Shown in pieces: positions 19,607-30,675 of a stretch of DNA of 64,000 bases; the stretch's first letter is position 1; each line of letters opens with the position of its first letter. The translations under genes and the position numbers were made by a program. Below the pieces are notes generated by a model. The model was given only the letters and a program-made list of their open reading frames with translations, made no database searches and had not been told where the DNA came from. Origin of the DNA: Stenogyne calaminthoides (Eukaryota; Streptophyta; Magnoliopsida; Lamiales; Lamiaceae); the NCBI GenBank assembly GCA_037126765.1, contig JBBCBC010000017.1, forward strand, positions 23,613,916-23,677,915, read 5' to 3'.

Positions 19607-20950
19607 GGAAGTATGGTTCAAGCAGCCATATTTAACGAACAAATTAGCAAGTTCAATGACGCTCTTGAAAACCGTAAAACTTATATTATTCTAAACGCAA
19701 CCGTGAAACCAATTAACAAAACTTACGTCAACATAAATGATAGAATACAATTAACATTCACAGATGCAACCTAGCTCGAAGAAATTGATGAGCAACTTCC
19801 TTCTGCCAGAATGAACCTTTATGTTAACTTTAATGACGTCGAAAAAGTTTCAGAAGGACAAAGATTGTTGGGTAAGTCTATTATTTTATATCTTCTGATA
19901 TGACACTTTAACCTATAAATAAAGTTAACAAATAATTTGTATATCTTAAAATATACATATATTGTGGGAATGGTTGTCAAAGTAAGGTCAATTTATGTTA
20001 TCCACGTGAAGAACCCACCAAAAAAAATAAAATGAAGCGTGAACTCACTCTTGTAGATTTATAATGAAAAGGCTAAAAGACAATTCTTTAGATTTAAATA
20101 AAGTAAGATTTATTTACACTATGTATTTTAAAATTTAAATCTCATGTCCAACACAATAAAGCTAGAACTGTGGGGAGACTTGACAATCAATGAAGGAGAA
20201 ATTCTGGAAAAACTGGTTAAGCTGAAACCGATAATAGCAGCATTGAATGTGTTAATCAACAAGTTCGGAGGTACTTATTTTGCCCCCTATTAAAAAAATT
20301 AATTCTACATTTTTTATCAACCGAATGAAGATACAATATTATTACTTTTAATATATATAGGAGAAACAAAGCTATCAACATCCTATACAAACATTATTGA
20401 AATCAGCCCAGACGATGAAGATAGGGAGGGTTTTCTGCAGCTGTACCAACTTTCTACATATTTTTATTTAAAAAAATAAATGCATTAGTATTTTTTAACA
20501 AAAGTAATCTTCCCCCTAATGGAAAAAAAACTTTTCTAATCCAGTTCAAAAAATCTTCTAAGTAAAGGAGAAGGGACTGAAAAACTATTTGGACCATCGA
20601 AAAAGATGACAATGCTAAGGAAGTTAGATTAACTGATATTATGACAAGCAACATCAAAGATTTTTTTTTTCTGTTCATTTGTTGGCAACGTGGACAAGGT
20701 GCTGAACAAGAATGACCCTTGGTATGAGAAGTGTAACAACTACAATACATGAGTGTACCCACTTGGAAGCAGTAAAACTGTGTCCTACAACAAATTCAAA
20801 AATGAAAATAACCCTTTCAACATATTTTATATGTTGAGGTTACTCTTGGAGGGAGGAAATGAGCAACTTGTATGCCACACTTTTCGAAGCAGCTAAAATG
20901 ATGATTGAATGCTCGGTTAATGACTTTGCAGAAAAACTTTTGACAGTATT
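19607..20950 (+). pseudogene. Replication protein A large-subunit-like pseudogene (Helitron-type)
   Basis: Several exon-like blocks match the DNA-binding OB folds of RPA70-like proteins. Block 1, 19607-19871 (ATG 19613), has FNEQISKFNDALENRKTY and VKPINKTYVNINDR and is bounded by a TTTTTAG acceptor and a GTAAGT donor. Block 2, about 19970-20062, reads IVGMVVKVRSIYVIHVK and MKRELTLVDL. Block 3, about 20155-20270, reads LELWGDLTINEGEILEKL. Block 4, about 20360-20450, reads LSTSYTNIIEISPDDED. Block 5, about 20655-20945, reads NDPWYEKCNNYN and FEAAKMMIECS, matching the C-terminal zinc domain. A TAG interrupts block 1, and one acceptor is not canonical. Genes of this type are common cargo of plant Helitrons and also occur as host paralogs. 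The call is from remembered family patterns, not a search. Confidence 0.7.
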
Positions 20951-21056
20951 TTTCCTTATATTACTTATCAAAATTAAAAGACACAAGAATCATATACCTA
21001 AAACCCGGATTTGATCATATGCCCGCAGGTGGGCACAAACTTATATGCCCACCGCT

Positions 21057-21074
21057 TATGTGGCGCGCCACATA
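21057..21074. repeat. 18-bp perfect palindrome
   Basis: TATGTGGCGCGCCACATA reads the same on both strands. It lies just after the RPA-like remnant. Function unknown. Confidence 0.7.
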
Positions 21075-21126
21075 TGCAAGGTCCTAGTATCATTTAATTA
21101 ATTTTTTTAATTAATTCAATCTTCTC

Positions 21127-21340
21127 ATTAATTATATAAACCTGAACCCTGAACTATGAACCCTAAATCATGAACCATTCGGGCCGGGTGAACCATGAAC
21201 CACTCGGGCAGGGTTCGGGTTCGGGTCGGGTTGGGTCCGGGTCGCGTAAAAAAAAATTAATTATATAAACCTAAACCCTAAATCATGAACCATTCGAGAT
21301 GGGTGAACCATGAACCACTCGGGCCGGGTTCGAGTTCAGG
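21127..21340. repeat. Direct repeat of about 90 bp with G-rich tract
   Basis: Two copies (about 21127-21216 and 21256-21340) share the stretches ATTAATTATATAAACCT, AAATCATGAACCATTCG and GGGTGAACCATGAACCACTC. Between them lies a GGGTTCGGGT-type simple sequence. No gene is present. Confidence 0.8.
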
Positions 21341-22041
21341 TATAAATATACTATTATTAAAATGTAAATGATTTGAATATTAATAAAATCATAACGTCTT
21401 TAATACGCTTACAAAAATATATGCATAAAATAATAACCTCTTTAATAAGCTATACAAAAATATATGCAGGATAAATATGCGTTTAACAATTATAATAAAA
21501 AATAATATAATCGTATGTGTTTAAACAACTATAAAAATAATTATATTTATAAATATACATTGTTTATGCTAAAAATCATACTAGTGACGACATTAAGCTT
21601 GGAATTTTAACGATTAGATTAAGAGCATTACCAATGGGGAGAGGTAAATTTGCCTCCAACTCACCCAATTCGTCTCCAAATTTGCCTCTAACAATAAAAT
21701 CAATCTCAATCATACCACTCAAATTTTAACTCAAATTAATGCTTAATTATTTAAATTGATGATATTTAATAACTGTTGATGACTTAATGCTCATGATGAT
21801 GAAATCTGATAGATGATGCTAACATCATGGTTGATTTCTAGAAAACTGATGACAATGAACAATAATCACCTAAGCTTGATTATATAAATGTGACTCAATA
21901 AAAATAATCAGAGGCGAACATACGAAAGACAAATGATAGAACTTATTGCAGGATGATGACAAATTAATTAAAGATGGGTAGAAAATGTGAATAAAGGAAA
22001 CAAATAAATATAACACAATGTAATGAGGCAAAAAACTCTTT
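21341..22041. other. AT-rich intergenic DNA
   Basis: No coding motif or clear element boundary. Near 21627-21690 there is a GAGCATTACCAATGGG stretch of the kind often seen at ends of small non-autonomous transposons, but I found no matching opposite end. Confidence 0.4.
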
Positions 22042-22453
22042 GGAGTATTTGGTTCACGGGATTGGATTGATTAGGTGTGATAGGATTGAGTGAGATTGGG
22101 TAAGATGTGATTGTATTTGTTGAATCAAGATATGCATTTGAATTGTAAGCTTAGATTGAGAGATTAGATGAGATACCTATTGAAATGTCATAAACACCCT
22201 TAAATTGAATTGAAAGAACACACTTTATTCTTGTGAATTTATTCAAACAATAGAAGGACAAATTGTAATATTGCATTTGGGATATGTTTTATCCCAGATT
22301 TCACATATCTCTCCATGGAGGGATTTGATATATTTTCTACTCGGACTTGAAGTATATCATGAGCCCTCATCAAGCAAACCAAACGGTAGATTAGTTGAGA
22401 TTAAAATCATAATCATAGTCTATCCCAATTAATCCCACGAACCAAACGGGGCC
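22042..22453. mobile_element. MITE-like element with imperfect terminal inverted repeats
   Basis: The left end GGAGTATTTGGTTCACGG and the inverted right end GGCCCCGTTTGGTTCGTGGG form imperfect inverted repeats about 412 bp apart. The inner part is non-coding and AT-rich. The GGCCCCGTTTGGTTC type of end is typical of Tourist/Harbinger-like MITEs. The flanks TTT (left) and TTA (right) are only an approximate 3-bp target duplication. Confidence 0.6.
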
Positions 22454-22549
22454 TTAAGGATAAGGGGAAATTGTAGGCTATGCGTGGCACCTGGATACCA
22501 ATTTTCCAGCTAGCACGCCAAACCATAGTGCTTCGGCACTGTGGAATGA

Positions 22550-23531
22550 ATGGACTTCAAATCTAACAAGCCCACTCCATACGTAAAAAGTGGTGAACGT
22601 AGCATGTTATAAGCAAGATGGCTGGTGAGTTCACCCGAACACAATTGGGGCTACATCCGTCGGTCCACCCCTATCGATGATCACATCTATGTAGTGCTTG
22701 AAAAAATTACTCGTGAAATGCCAGATTCCGTCGAAATAATAGTCGTTAACATCAGCTATGGAATAACCTAGCAAATTATCCATCTACAACTTAACTTTGG
22801 AACCTTCTCCTATCAGCAACAGAGAATTGTCCTGTAAATGGGAGATGTGCCTACGAATCCCAGGCCAAATGGAATACATTCTAGTAAAGTTGCGGGACAT
22901 GCCAGAAGACAAGAAAAAATGATTATGAATCGTATTTAAAGCAGGACAGTTTGCCTTCATGAGATCCCAATCCAACTTGCATAGAAAAGAATCATTGGCA
23001 AGCCTGAGGGATCGAATCTCAAGACCGCCTTTGTGAGTAGGGGCACAACGAGTCCAAGAGACTCTAGGGTAGCCTTGTTTATTGACATCTCCCGACCAAA
23101 GAAAATTTCTAATAACAGATTCGACTCGATTGAGCAAAGGTCGTGGCCACTTGTATACCATCATCAAGTGGAGGAAGGAGGGGACAATTACACTGTTAAT
23201 AAGATATCGTCTGCCTACAAGAGATAGGGTGTGACCTTTCCAGTTGTTGAACTTACTAAGAATCCGGTTAGCAATACCATTTAGATGAGATACCTTCGGG
23301 GAGCCACGAAAGATTGGTACCCCAATATAGTCAAACGACAACGAGCCTTCAATAATAGAAACCCAGTGATGCATAGATTTTTTTACGAAGGAGAGTTGCT
23401 TCACTGTAGAAGGCCCTCGACTTCGGAGGGTTGTATACTTGTCCTGAAAGAAGTCCATACCTCTCCAAATCACTTTGATTCGATTCACATTCCTGGTTGT
23501 TATGAAATTGAAGCTAATTTCACTCAACAAT
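22550..23531 (-). pseudogene. LINE (L1-type) reverse transcriptase C-terminal fragment
   Basis: The main open stretch is 22784-23530. It carries the post-catalytic part of a plant L1 LINE reverse transcriptase: FDYIGVPIFRG, WKGHTLSLVGRRYLINSV, VESVIRNFLWSG and THKGGLEIRSL. The frame hits a TAG (Trp position) at 22784, after which the LINE sequence continues (MDNLLGYSIADVNDYYFDG) towards about 22550. The catalytic FADD region and endonuclease are absent: the 5' side is cut at about 23531, where a copia LTR begins. No poly(A) tail is visible. Confidence 0.8.
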
Positions 23532-24115
23532 GATCAAGAAAGCACTCTACACACAATATTACATGGTTTTAAGAAAAGTATCACTCATAGCTCTCAAAGG
23601 TATTAGTTGCAGAACTAAAGAAAACAAGTAAAAAACACACAGGAATTAACTGGTTCGGTCAATGTGACCTACATCCACTGCTGAGAGATGAAGAACTTTT
23701 GACTATGATGGATCCTAGAGCTCTATACAAGATACAATGATCAAAACTCTCTCTACACCTTGCTTATATGAACTGCTCAAGTTGCTAACTTGTGAGTGGA
23801 ATAACTAACAACCCTCTGAATGAAATCACACACTAACTGATCCTACTAACAATCTTATATGTCAATAATACACATGAGAAAGAACCATCTAGAACCATCC
23901 AATGCAATAAAAAAAACTGGCCTCCAAAGTAGCTCACCCGAGCATGCTCCCACTGGTGCACTGCAGAGTTGGTTGCAACTGAATTCAGTTGTAAGCAACC
24001 TTCCAACAATGTTACTTGACTCCAAAGCTAGTCCTCAAGCTTCAACATATTTGCAACTAGAGACATGCACATGCCATGCACACACTTAATCAAGTTTGAT
24101 GCTACATATCTCACA
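23532..24115 (-). repeat. 3' LTR of element I (about 584 bp)
   Basis: On the minus strand it would begin TGTGAGATATGTAGC after a purine-rich GATAAGGTGGAGAAT tract and end near TTGATCA. A CAGTGGATGTAGGTCACATTG stretch common to U5 regions is present near 23670. Ends are estimated, since no second LTR is available to align. Confidence 0.55.
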
Positions 24116-24239
24116 ATTCTCCACCTTATCATCCAACTCCAAGCATCAGAAACTCCACTCTCAGCTCTGCTCACTTAAGAGTAGCATACCAACCTTAGTG
24201 TAAACCAAATAGCCTAAGACACAACCTGAACTTTGAATA

Positions 24240-25136
24240 AGAATATATGTTGGATTCTCTTCTGTGTCAATCTTATTAACCTTCACCACTCATTTCTCAG
24301 TGACATCCCTCACAAAATACAATTTAATATCTATGTGTTTAGTTCTCTAATGATATCCCTGATGTTTTGAGAGATGAATTGCACTCTGATTGTCACAAAA
24401 AACAATCACTTTCTTCTGATTCACACCAAATTCCTTTAAAATTCCTTTCAACCATAAGCTCTCTTTGATTGCTTCTGTCAAAGCTACATATATTCAACTT
24501 CTGTTGTTGATAAGGCCACCACAATTGATGAGTAGATCTCCAGCTAATTGTTGTCCCAAGTTGTGTAAAGACATATCTAGTGAGTAACTTCCTTGTATCC
24601 ACATTAGCTGCATAATCAGCATCTACATATCCAACTAAAGGTGAGCTTTCATCTGATGTTTTCTGAAACTTCAAGCCTTTAGCTAAAGAGTCATTCACAT
24701 ATCTCATTACCCATTTCACAGCATCCCAATAAGCCTTTCCTGGATCACTCATGTATTTGCTAATCACACTCATAGCATGAGTCAAATCAGGCCTGCAACA
24801 CACCAAGGAGTACATCAAGGTTCCTACAACATTTGCATAAGGGACCTTTCTCATCTGATATCTCTCTTCTCTAGATTTAGGAGTCTGTTGCAACGACATC
24901 TTAATGTTCTGCCCTAAAGGTGTTGACACAACTTTAGACTGATCCATGTTGAACCTTTTCATGACCTTCTTCAAGTAGGAGTGTTGACTCAGAATCACTA
25001 AACTCTCACTTCTGTTTCTACTGATTTCCATCCAAAGTATCATATTGGCCTCACCAAGATCTTTCATCTCAAACTCAGATCTAAAAACAGACTTCACAGA
25101 CTCTATCACATCCATAGATTCACTTGCAATCAACAT
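24240..25136 (-). pseudogene. pol: RT end and RNase H of element I
   Basis: Recognisable stretches are EFEMKDLGEANMILWMEISR (RT, after YVDD), KKVMKRFNMDQSK, GTLMYSLVCCRPDLTHAMSV, and RNase H with its first Asp in VGYVDADYAANVDTRK. The frame breaks near 24480. Downstream, the Asp-Asn motif and HIDIKLYFVRDV are found in other frames to about 24240, including one stop. The YVDD site is missing at the right-hand break, so the gene is inactive. Confidence 0.82.
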
Positions 25137-25142
25137 ATCTAT

Positions 25143-26008
25143 TGGGGTTATACTGAAAATTATGCTTTTTACTTTGTATAACCAAGCTGAATTTCTTATT
25201 TACTTACTGAAATAAATTATTAATCACTATTGCATTAAATATGAATGAATGTTATATATATATTTGTTGCAAACCTGTTCAATAAGTAAGTACGTATTAC
25301 GCTGTAGTTAATTTGCTGATACCAGATCACAGAAGATCAAATTAACAGTTCCTCGTGACTAAGTACAAATTCACAACCCAGATGGAAATGAACAATCCAT
25401 CATGAAAAGTTGAAGAGTAAGGCTCAGATTGACTTGTCTTGACCAAGAGATTACACTAGTGCATTATGATGCAATTTGAATAGACCCTCTGAGGAGGATA
25501 AATTCTTGATCTTCAATATACAAGAATTAGACCTCAGTGATTCGTTATTTCTTAATCTCCGTCCCTTAAATAGAATCATGTGAAATTAATAACTATTGTT
25601 TTGACTTATGATGGGAAGAGAATCAATGTGATTCGATACCTTATATCTTGGGCAATATTATTGATTACATGACGATTGCTAAGATTTAATACGGAGAATC
25701 GTGTGCAAGTACGACTTGCTTGATTTGTCCCCTTGGTGGGCTCAGAATCTTTGTCATACCAAATCTTGCAAGTGAAAATTTATTTCTGGTATGGATAATA
25801 ATGTTGAGATGTCTTTACTCCAAGGACAAAGATATTAATTAATATAAAGTCTGTTCAGTGGCCTAATTAATTAGTAGACTAAGATAATCTTAAACACGGG
25901 AAATAATGACCGGGAGCCATATTACTGTGAAGTCGTAATATGGGTTAAGATGGATAGTTAAATATTAATTTTATAGTGAAATAAATTAATATTAATGGGC
26001 TTGAATAA
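25143..26008 (+). repeat. Partial LTR of the A/B family
   Basis: Begins TTGGGGTTATACTGAAAATT, so the first two bases of the LTR are lost, and follows the B and solo LTR sequences until GGGCTTGAATAATA at about 26008. It then stops before the TATA region and U5. No internal region is attached. It cuts element I on its left and is itself cut by the Helitron-like end on its right. Confidence 0.85.
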
Positions 26009-26020
26009 TAATAGTTTTTT

Positions 26021-26039
26021 GCCTGTGCAATGCACGGGC
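26021..26039 (-). other. Possible Helitron 3'-terminal hairpin
   Basis: GCCTGTGCAATGCACGGGC can form an 8-bp stem with one imperfect pair and a 3-nt loop. On the minus strand it is followed by AAAAAACTAT and then by the interrupted LTR. Helitron 3' ends have a hairpin about 10 bp before CTRR and insert at AT. Here the end reads CTAT, which does not fit perfectly. Confidence 0.4.
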
Positions 26040-27011
26040 CTTTTTTGTTTATTTGTCAAAAGAATAAATACATATGTACATAAGAATTTACTAAAACACA
26101 CTCACAGAAAGAAAAGGCCCAGTGCCCCTCACCTAGTTGAACTCATCCATTTTCCATTTCTTAATCCATACACTTTCACGCAAACAATTGAAAAGAAATT
26201 AAAGAGTAAAATTGCTCATAATACAGAACAATGATGTGTATGCCATATGCCTTTTCAAATACAAATGGCCCAACAAAAAAAGGAGAGAGGAAAAATTAAT
26301 AGCGATTAAGATTCAGAAAGCCACACAACCCAGAGATATCGAAATCACATATTGTGGTATCTTCTTCTTTGTCCAAAGTTGGTATCTGCTTCACTTCATC
26401 ATATAACTAATCAAGTCAAACTTCACTTGTTCTCATTCCGCTATCACCCAAGGTCTTTGATCCTTCGTGTTCTTCAACCAAAACATAGATTCAACTCGAA
26501 TTCTTAGGGGCTTGCACAGTTCATTTTGAATTCTTCGCCTCTTTTCCTATACCAAAGAAAAACATCAATTATAATCTTTCTAATTTCTAGTAGTTATTGG
26601 GGAAAAAACAGAGACTCATCCTAGCAACTCCAACCTCCATTGTCACCTATTCATATCTTAGCATGTGTATTTATAAACTAATAAATTGTTTTCTTTAAAG
26701 GCTAGTCATAGTGAATATGTTCACAATTTAAAGAAATACAGAGAGCATGGTGCAGTGACAGGACTGTAAATGACCAGGAAGTGCCTAAGATTCTTTATTC
26801 AAAGTGGCTCACAAAATTTAATATCCTTAATTTTATGAGATATAGATTATAAACTAAATTATGTATGTAAGATAAAATTTCGCACAACACAACAATTTAT
26901 ATTATAAAATAACAAAATGAAAAACACATAGGAGATTCATTTGGAAATGGAGAACAAATTTTAAAGTACAGAAACTCACCAAATTAAAAAAACTAATAGC
27001 TCCAAGTGTGG

Positions 27012-27149
27012 TGCTCACTTCATCCCCAGGCACTTGAGATTCAGAATTAGACATCAACATTTCGTTCTTCTGAGACCCCGTGCTCACATCATCCCCAGGC
27101 ACTTGAGATTCAGAATTAGACATCAACATTTCGTTCTTCTGAGACCCCG
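27012..27149. repeat. Tandem duplication, two 69-bp units
   Basis: Units 27012-27080 and 27081-27149 are almost identical and share GAGATTCAGAATTAGACATC. On the minus strand 69 bp equals 23 codons and keeps an open frame (27198-26902), giving two copies of SQKNEMLMSNSESQVPGD. Whether it is expressed is unknown. Confidence 0.9.
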
Positions 27150-28860
27150 CATTCTCTTCTCCCACAATCCATTTTACTCGTGGAACAGGATGAACCATAA
27201 TTAAAAAATTAAAAAACCTGTGTACACAAAAGATGCTTCACATTTGAATTAACATAGGAAAATAAAAACTTCAAAAACACAAACAACCAATGCTAATTCA
27301 AGAATATCACATGAAAGATCAAGTGATATTAAAATAAAATCTGGGATCACCAATTGAAATCCCAATCTGGGATATTACAGAATAATCTAAATTTTTTTAA
27401 CAGTCCACATGGTACATACATTTAGAAAAGAAACTCATCATAATACACACAAATAACCTACCCAATTTTTAGAAACCTCGTATCATCTTCAATACTTAAG
27501 AACCAAGCGAATGCCTGATTCATACAGCCAAAAGACCACTTTGAATCTCTCTACACCAATTTCTAGTTGCATCGAGTATTGCACTTTATATGTATATATA
27601 CACATAACATTTATACATATGAAGGCTAACATAATGCAGATCAAATCAATACAAAACAAAAGATCCAACAAATATTAACTTCTTATTATGAGATCAATAA
27701 CTTAAAAAGAATAGTGATAAATAACAGAATTTCCAGAAAAAAAAACCTGGAAAATGCACACATTCTTTCAAGAACCTACAAATTATTAGGAAAAATACCC
27801 GATAGAGAAGATTCAGGAATTTGTCAATGAACTAATCTTAAAAAACCTAAAGTGGGCTTGAGAGGATCTCTAGGGTGGAAAAGCACATAAGAGCTCAAGA
27901 AAATGGAGAGAGCAATAAAAGCAATACTCAAGAATGAAAAAACTCTCATTCCTTCTTCTTTAAGCATCAAATCTCACTTCAAGAACAACATTATAAAACC
28001 ACTTCAGAATCAAGAGGTCATTCCTCATGAAAGAGTACATAATGTGTTATTTGTTATTCCGTTGATTGCCAAATTATCATCTTACAATATCCCTTTGTTG
28101 CTGCTCCTTCCATTTTATGGCCATTTCCATCTACCCCATTCACAAAATCTGAAGAAACTAATTACTTAACTAAACCTACAGGTATCATTCAAGTCAGATC
28201 ACTCAACTCAATTGCACTCATGAGAGATATAATAATACATGTTGTAGTGAATGTTGAAATGCATTTAAATATGAGGCCATTCTTTATGTAGATCAAGCAC
28301 AGTATGTAAGCAAAATTGGGAATCTTAAATAGAGATATTAGTGAAAAATTCTTATAATGAAACAACCATGAGAAATATGTTAAGAACAGAAAATTGACTT
28401 ACCTTTAAACTATTGATGACGACAAAGGGAAGACGGATTATAAGCTGAAAAATTGAAACCATAAGCAATTATTCGGGTACACAATAATCAATATGAAAAT
28501 TCAAATCTAATCGTACAATAATCAAGTTGAAAACTCAAACAAAATTGTACAATAATCAATCTTAAGAACTCAGAACTCACGATGTAGAACACACGTCGAA
28601 GAACTCAATTTCCGCTCTACACACAATATTATATTTGAAAACAAAATAGACCAATCATAGTTCTTCATAACTCTATTTTAGTGGCAGTTTTACGGGAATT
28701 GGCAACCAAAAAATAATTAACCTACATGAAATTGTGTTTCCTAAATTAATGTTTGCCAGTTTAGTGGAGAATTTATTCAGTATCACTATCAAGCAATCTC
28801 CAAAATAACTTATTATCAAGTTTACCAAAAGAGCCATTCCAAGACTTTATATCTCAAAAA

Positions 28861-29048
28861 CCTTGATTACTGATACCATTTAGAATCTCATGAATTGAAA
28901 TCATATTATTGAAGATGAATGAAGGAGATGATGTTTGTTACAATCAGTTACAACAGAAGAAGACAGAGAAATATGAAATCTAACTTAATGACTAAAGAGG
29001 GAAAAACACTTCTATTTATACTACAACTAAAGGCGGCAAATAGTAAAG
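28861..29048 (-). repeat. Primer site and LTR scrap of another copia element
   Basis: CTGATACCA at 28870-28878 is the complement of the TGGTATCAG primer site. The sequence to its right (TTTAGAATCTC onward) would be the end of a minus-strand 5' LTR. It is cut at 29048 by the LTR of element C. Only about 170 bp remains. Confidence 0.45.
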
Positions 29049-29073
29049 TGTTGGTCTCGGTGTAACGAGTCTT

Positions 29074-29106
29074 ACACGTGTATTGAGGGGAGGGGAATAC
29101 ACGTGT
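29074..29106. promoter_or_regulatory. Inverted CACGTG pair around a G-rich tract near LTR end
   Basis: ACACGTGTAT and AATACACGTGT flank a run rich in G, about 25 bp inside the 3' end of the LTR. The same arrangement occurs in the LTRs of G (47077-47102) and F (49841-49871, 59373-59402). CACGTG is the plant G-box core. A hairpin or a dimer-initiation role is also possible. Function is inferred only. Confidence 0.5.
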
Positions 29107-30549
29107 TCAGTGATTTTTAAAACTTTTTAATTACTAAGATCAGAAGGGTCAGGATGTCCTGAGAATTTTGCCCTGAGAAGCACAAATTGTCCCGAGTCAA
29201 AGTCTACTGAGACAGTGATCCCGAAAGCGACTTTTCGGTAACCCAGTTAGCCCAACCGATTACGAAGTTTTATCGAGTTCTGAGAAGCTTGGATCAGATA
29301 ATTATCTTACTGAATACTCAGTAGAGTTGATTCAGTTTGGTAACTATCTGCTCTAGCTAATCAAGGGTGCGGAAAGTGTTGGCCCTAAGTTTATACTCGT
29401 TTTATCTTGCTGAAAATATTTTCCTTAGTAAAACATGGTTAAGGCTGTGATCAAGTTTGATGCAAGTTCAGTAGATTGTTTCCAACTGAATATCAAGAAA
29501 ATCAGTATGCTTTCAGTGAAAATATGCAACAGATAAAATGCAAAACATAAAGCAAACAACAACAAATTATAGTGGTTCAGAGAAAAAGCTCCTACGTCCA
29601 CTCTCTCTGGTCTTCAGAGAAATTCCTTAACACACTATCACCTAAAGTTTTCAGGCTGAACACAGTAGCTAACTAACTTTTCTACTTGAGTTTTCTGGCT
29701 GACTACTGCAGCTTACTAACTCAACACACACAAGCTTTCTGACTGTCTAAAACAACTTACTATCTTCTTCTCTAGAGCTTTCTGGCTGACTCAACTGCAA
29801 CATACTTACTCTTTACAACTCTTTCTCACTAACAATCACACACACTCAAACTACATATCAAAAGGGTTTGAGTTTGGTTGGTTTCCAACTAGGGTGAGAT
29901 ATCCTTTGACAATAAGAACAAATGCAAAGGCTAGGATATCTCTACTAAGCTTTTGGATATATATCAATTCTAGGCTTAGTAAAATAAGTCATCTTCAATG
30001 TGAAATACTTGGGAAATCTTAGGGTTTTCGAGTGCTTCAATTTGCAAGAATACGAATGAGCTCTGGAGTTGCTTGGATTTCCCGTAACCTTGTAATGGTG
30101 AAGGTCACTGGTATTTATAGGCAACTTCTCCAAGGTTACTCTTGAAAAATTATCCGTTGGAAGAGATAGCATCAAAGGTTTCCTCTTTTGGTTATTGATG
30201 AAGGACTATTTTTAGGGTTTGAACGCACCCTTGCATGTTTTAGGAAATATGCCGCCATGTAGCCAATCACCAATTTTTGCAGTCTGGAACATAGTACTAC
30301 TGACATGTTTCAGTGCCCTGTCGCTTTCAGTGTCAGTGAAGTACAGTGTTGTCTTTCTCTGATTGGTTCTTGTCTTCAGTAAATGTAGACAAACAAAACG
30401 ACTCTTTTAGGTCAAACTCTCTGAATGAGACTACCTTTAATCAACACTTAGTTTAAGTTCCTTTTGTCTGCAATCATTTTATTTGAGCAACATTTATTTC
30501 TTATAAATGTGTGCCTTCCTCAGTTTGCATGTTCTCAGGTAGTTGGTCT

Positions 30550-30675
30550 TCAGAGTCCTTCTGAGTATTCAGTGACATCTGAGTCTTCAGTATCATCTGA
30601 GTCTTCAGTATCTTCTGAGTCTTCAGCATTACCTGAGTCTTCAGTATCTTCCGAGTCTTCAGTATCTTCATATTT
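30550..30675. repeat. 18-bp tandem array in U3 of element C LTR
   Basis: Repeats of a TCTGAGTCTTCAGTATCT-like unit, about six to seven copies with small changes. The corresponding U3 positions in F and G hold a different, AAGACTCAAGA-rich array. An apparent Ser-rich frame here is a by-product of the repeat, not a gene. Confidence 0.85.

Larger units (their letters stand above)
23532..25136 (-). mobile_element. Truncated copia element I
   Basis: A minus-strand copia remnant: end of RT and RNase H (25136 to about 24240), polypurine tract (about 24116-24132) and a short 3' LTR. It is cut on its 5' side at about 25140 by the LTR piece of the A/B family. It is a different copia family from A, C, D and E. 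Confidence 0.7.
26009..28860. other. Non-coding 2.85-kb region with Helitron-like hairpin at its left end
   Basis: AT-rich and without any convincing protein. The left edge has a hairpin with flanking T-runs (26021-26039), resembling the end of a plant Helitron read on the minus strand. A 69-bp tandem duplication lies at 27012-27149. Splice-like sites occur on the minus strand, for example around 28400, so captured gene fragments are possible, but I recognise none. Candidate open frames (26902-27198 minus, 27903-28169 plus) have no known domain. Confidence 0.45.

Noticed and set aside
26021..26039. Rho-independent-type terminator (hairpin plus T-run)
   Set aside because: The setting is a plant genome with no gene upstream; the hairpin fits a Helitron end better.
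27903..28169. 88-codon plus-strand open frame as a host gene
   Set aside because: No recognisable domain, AT-rich low-complexity composition, and no supporting neighbour or promoter.
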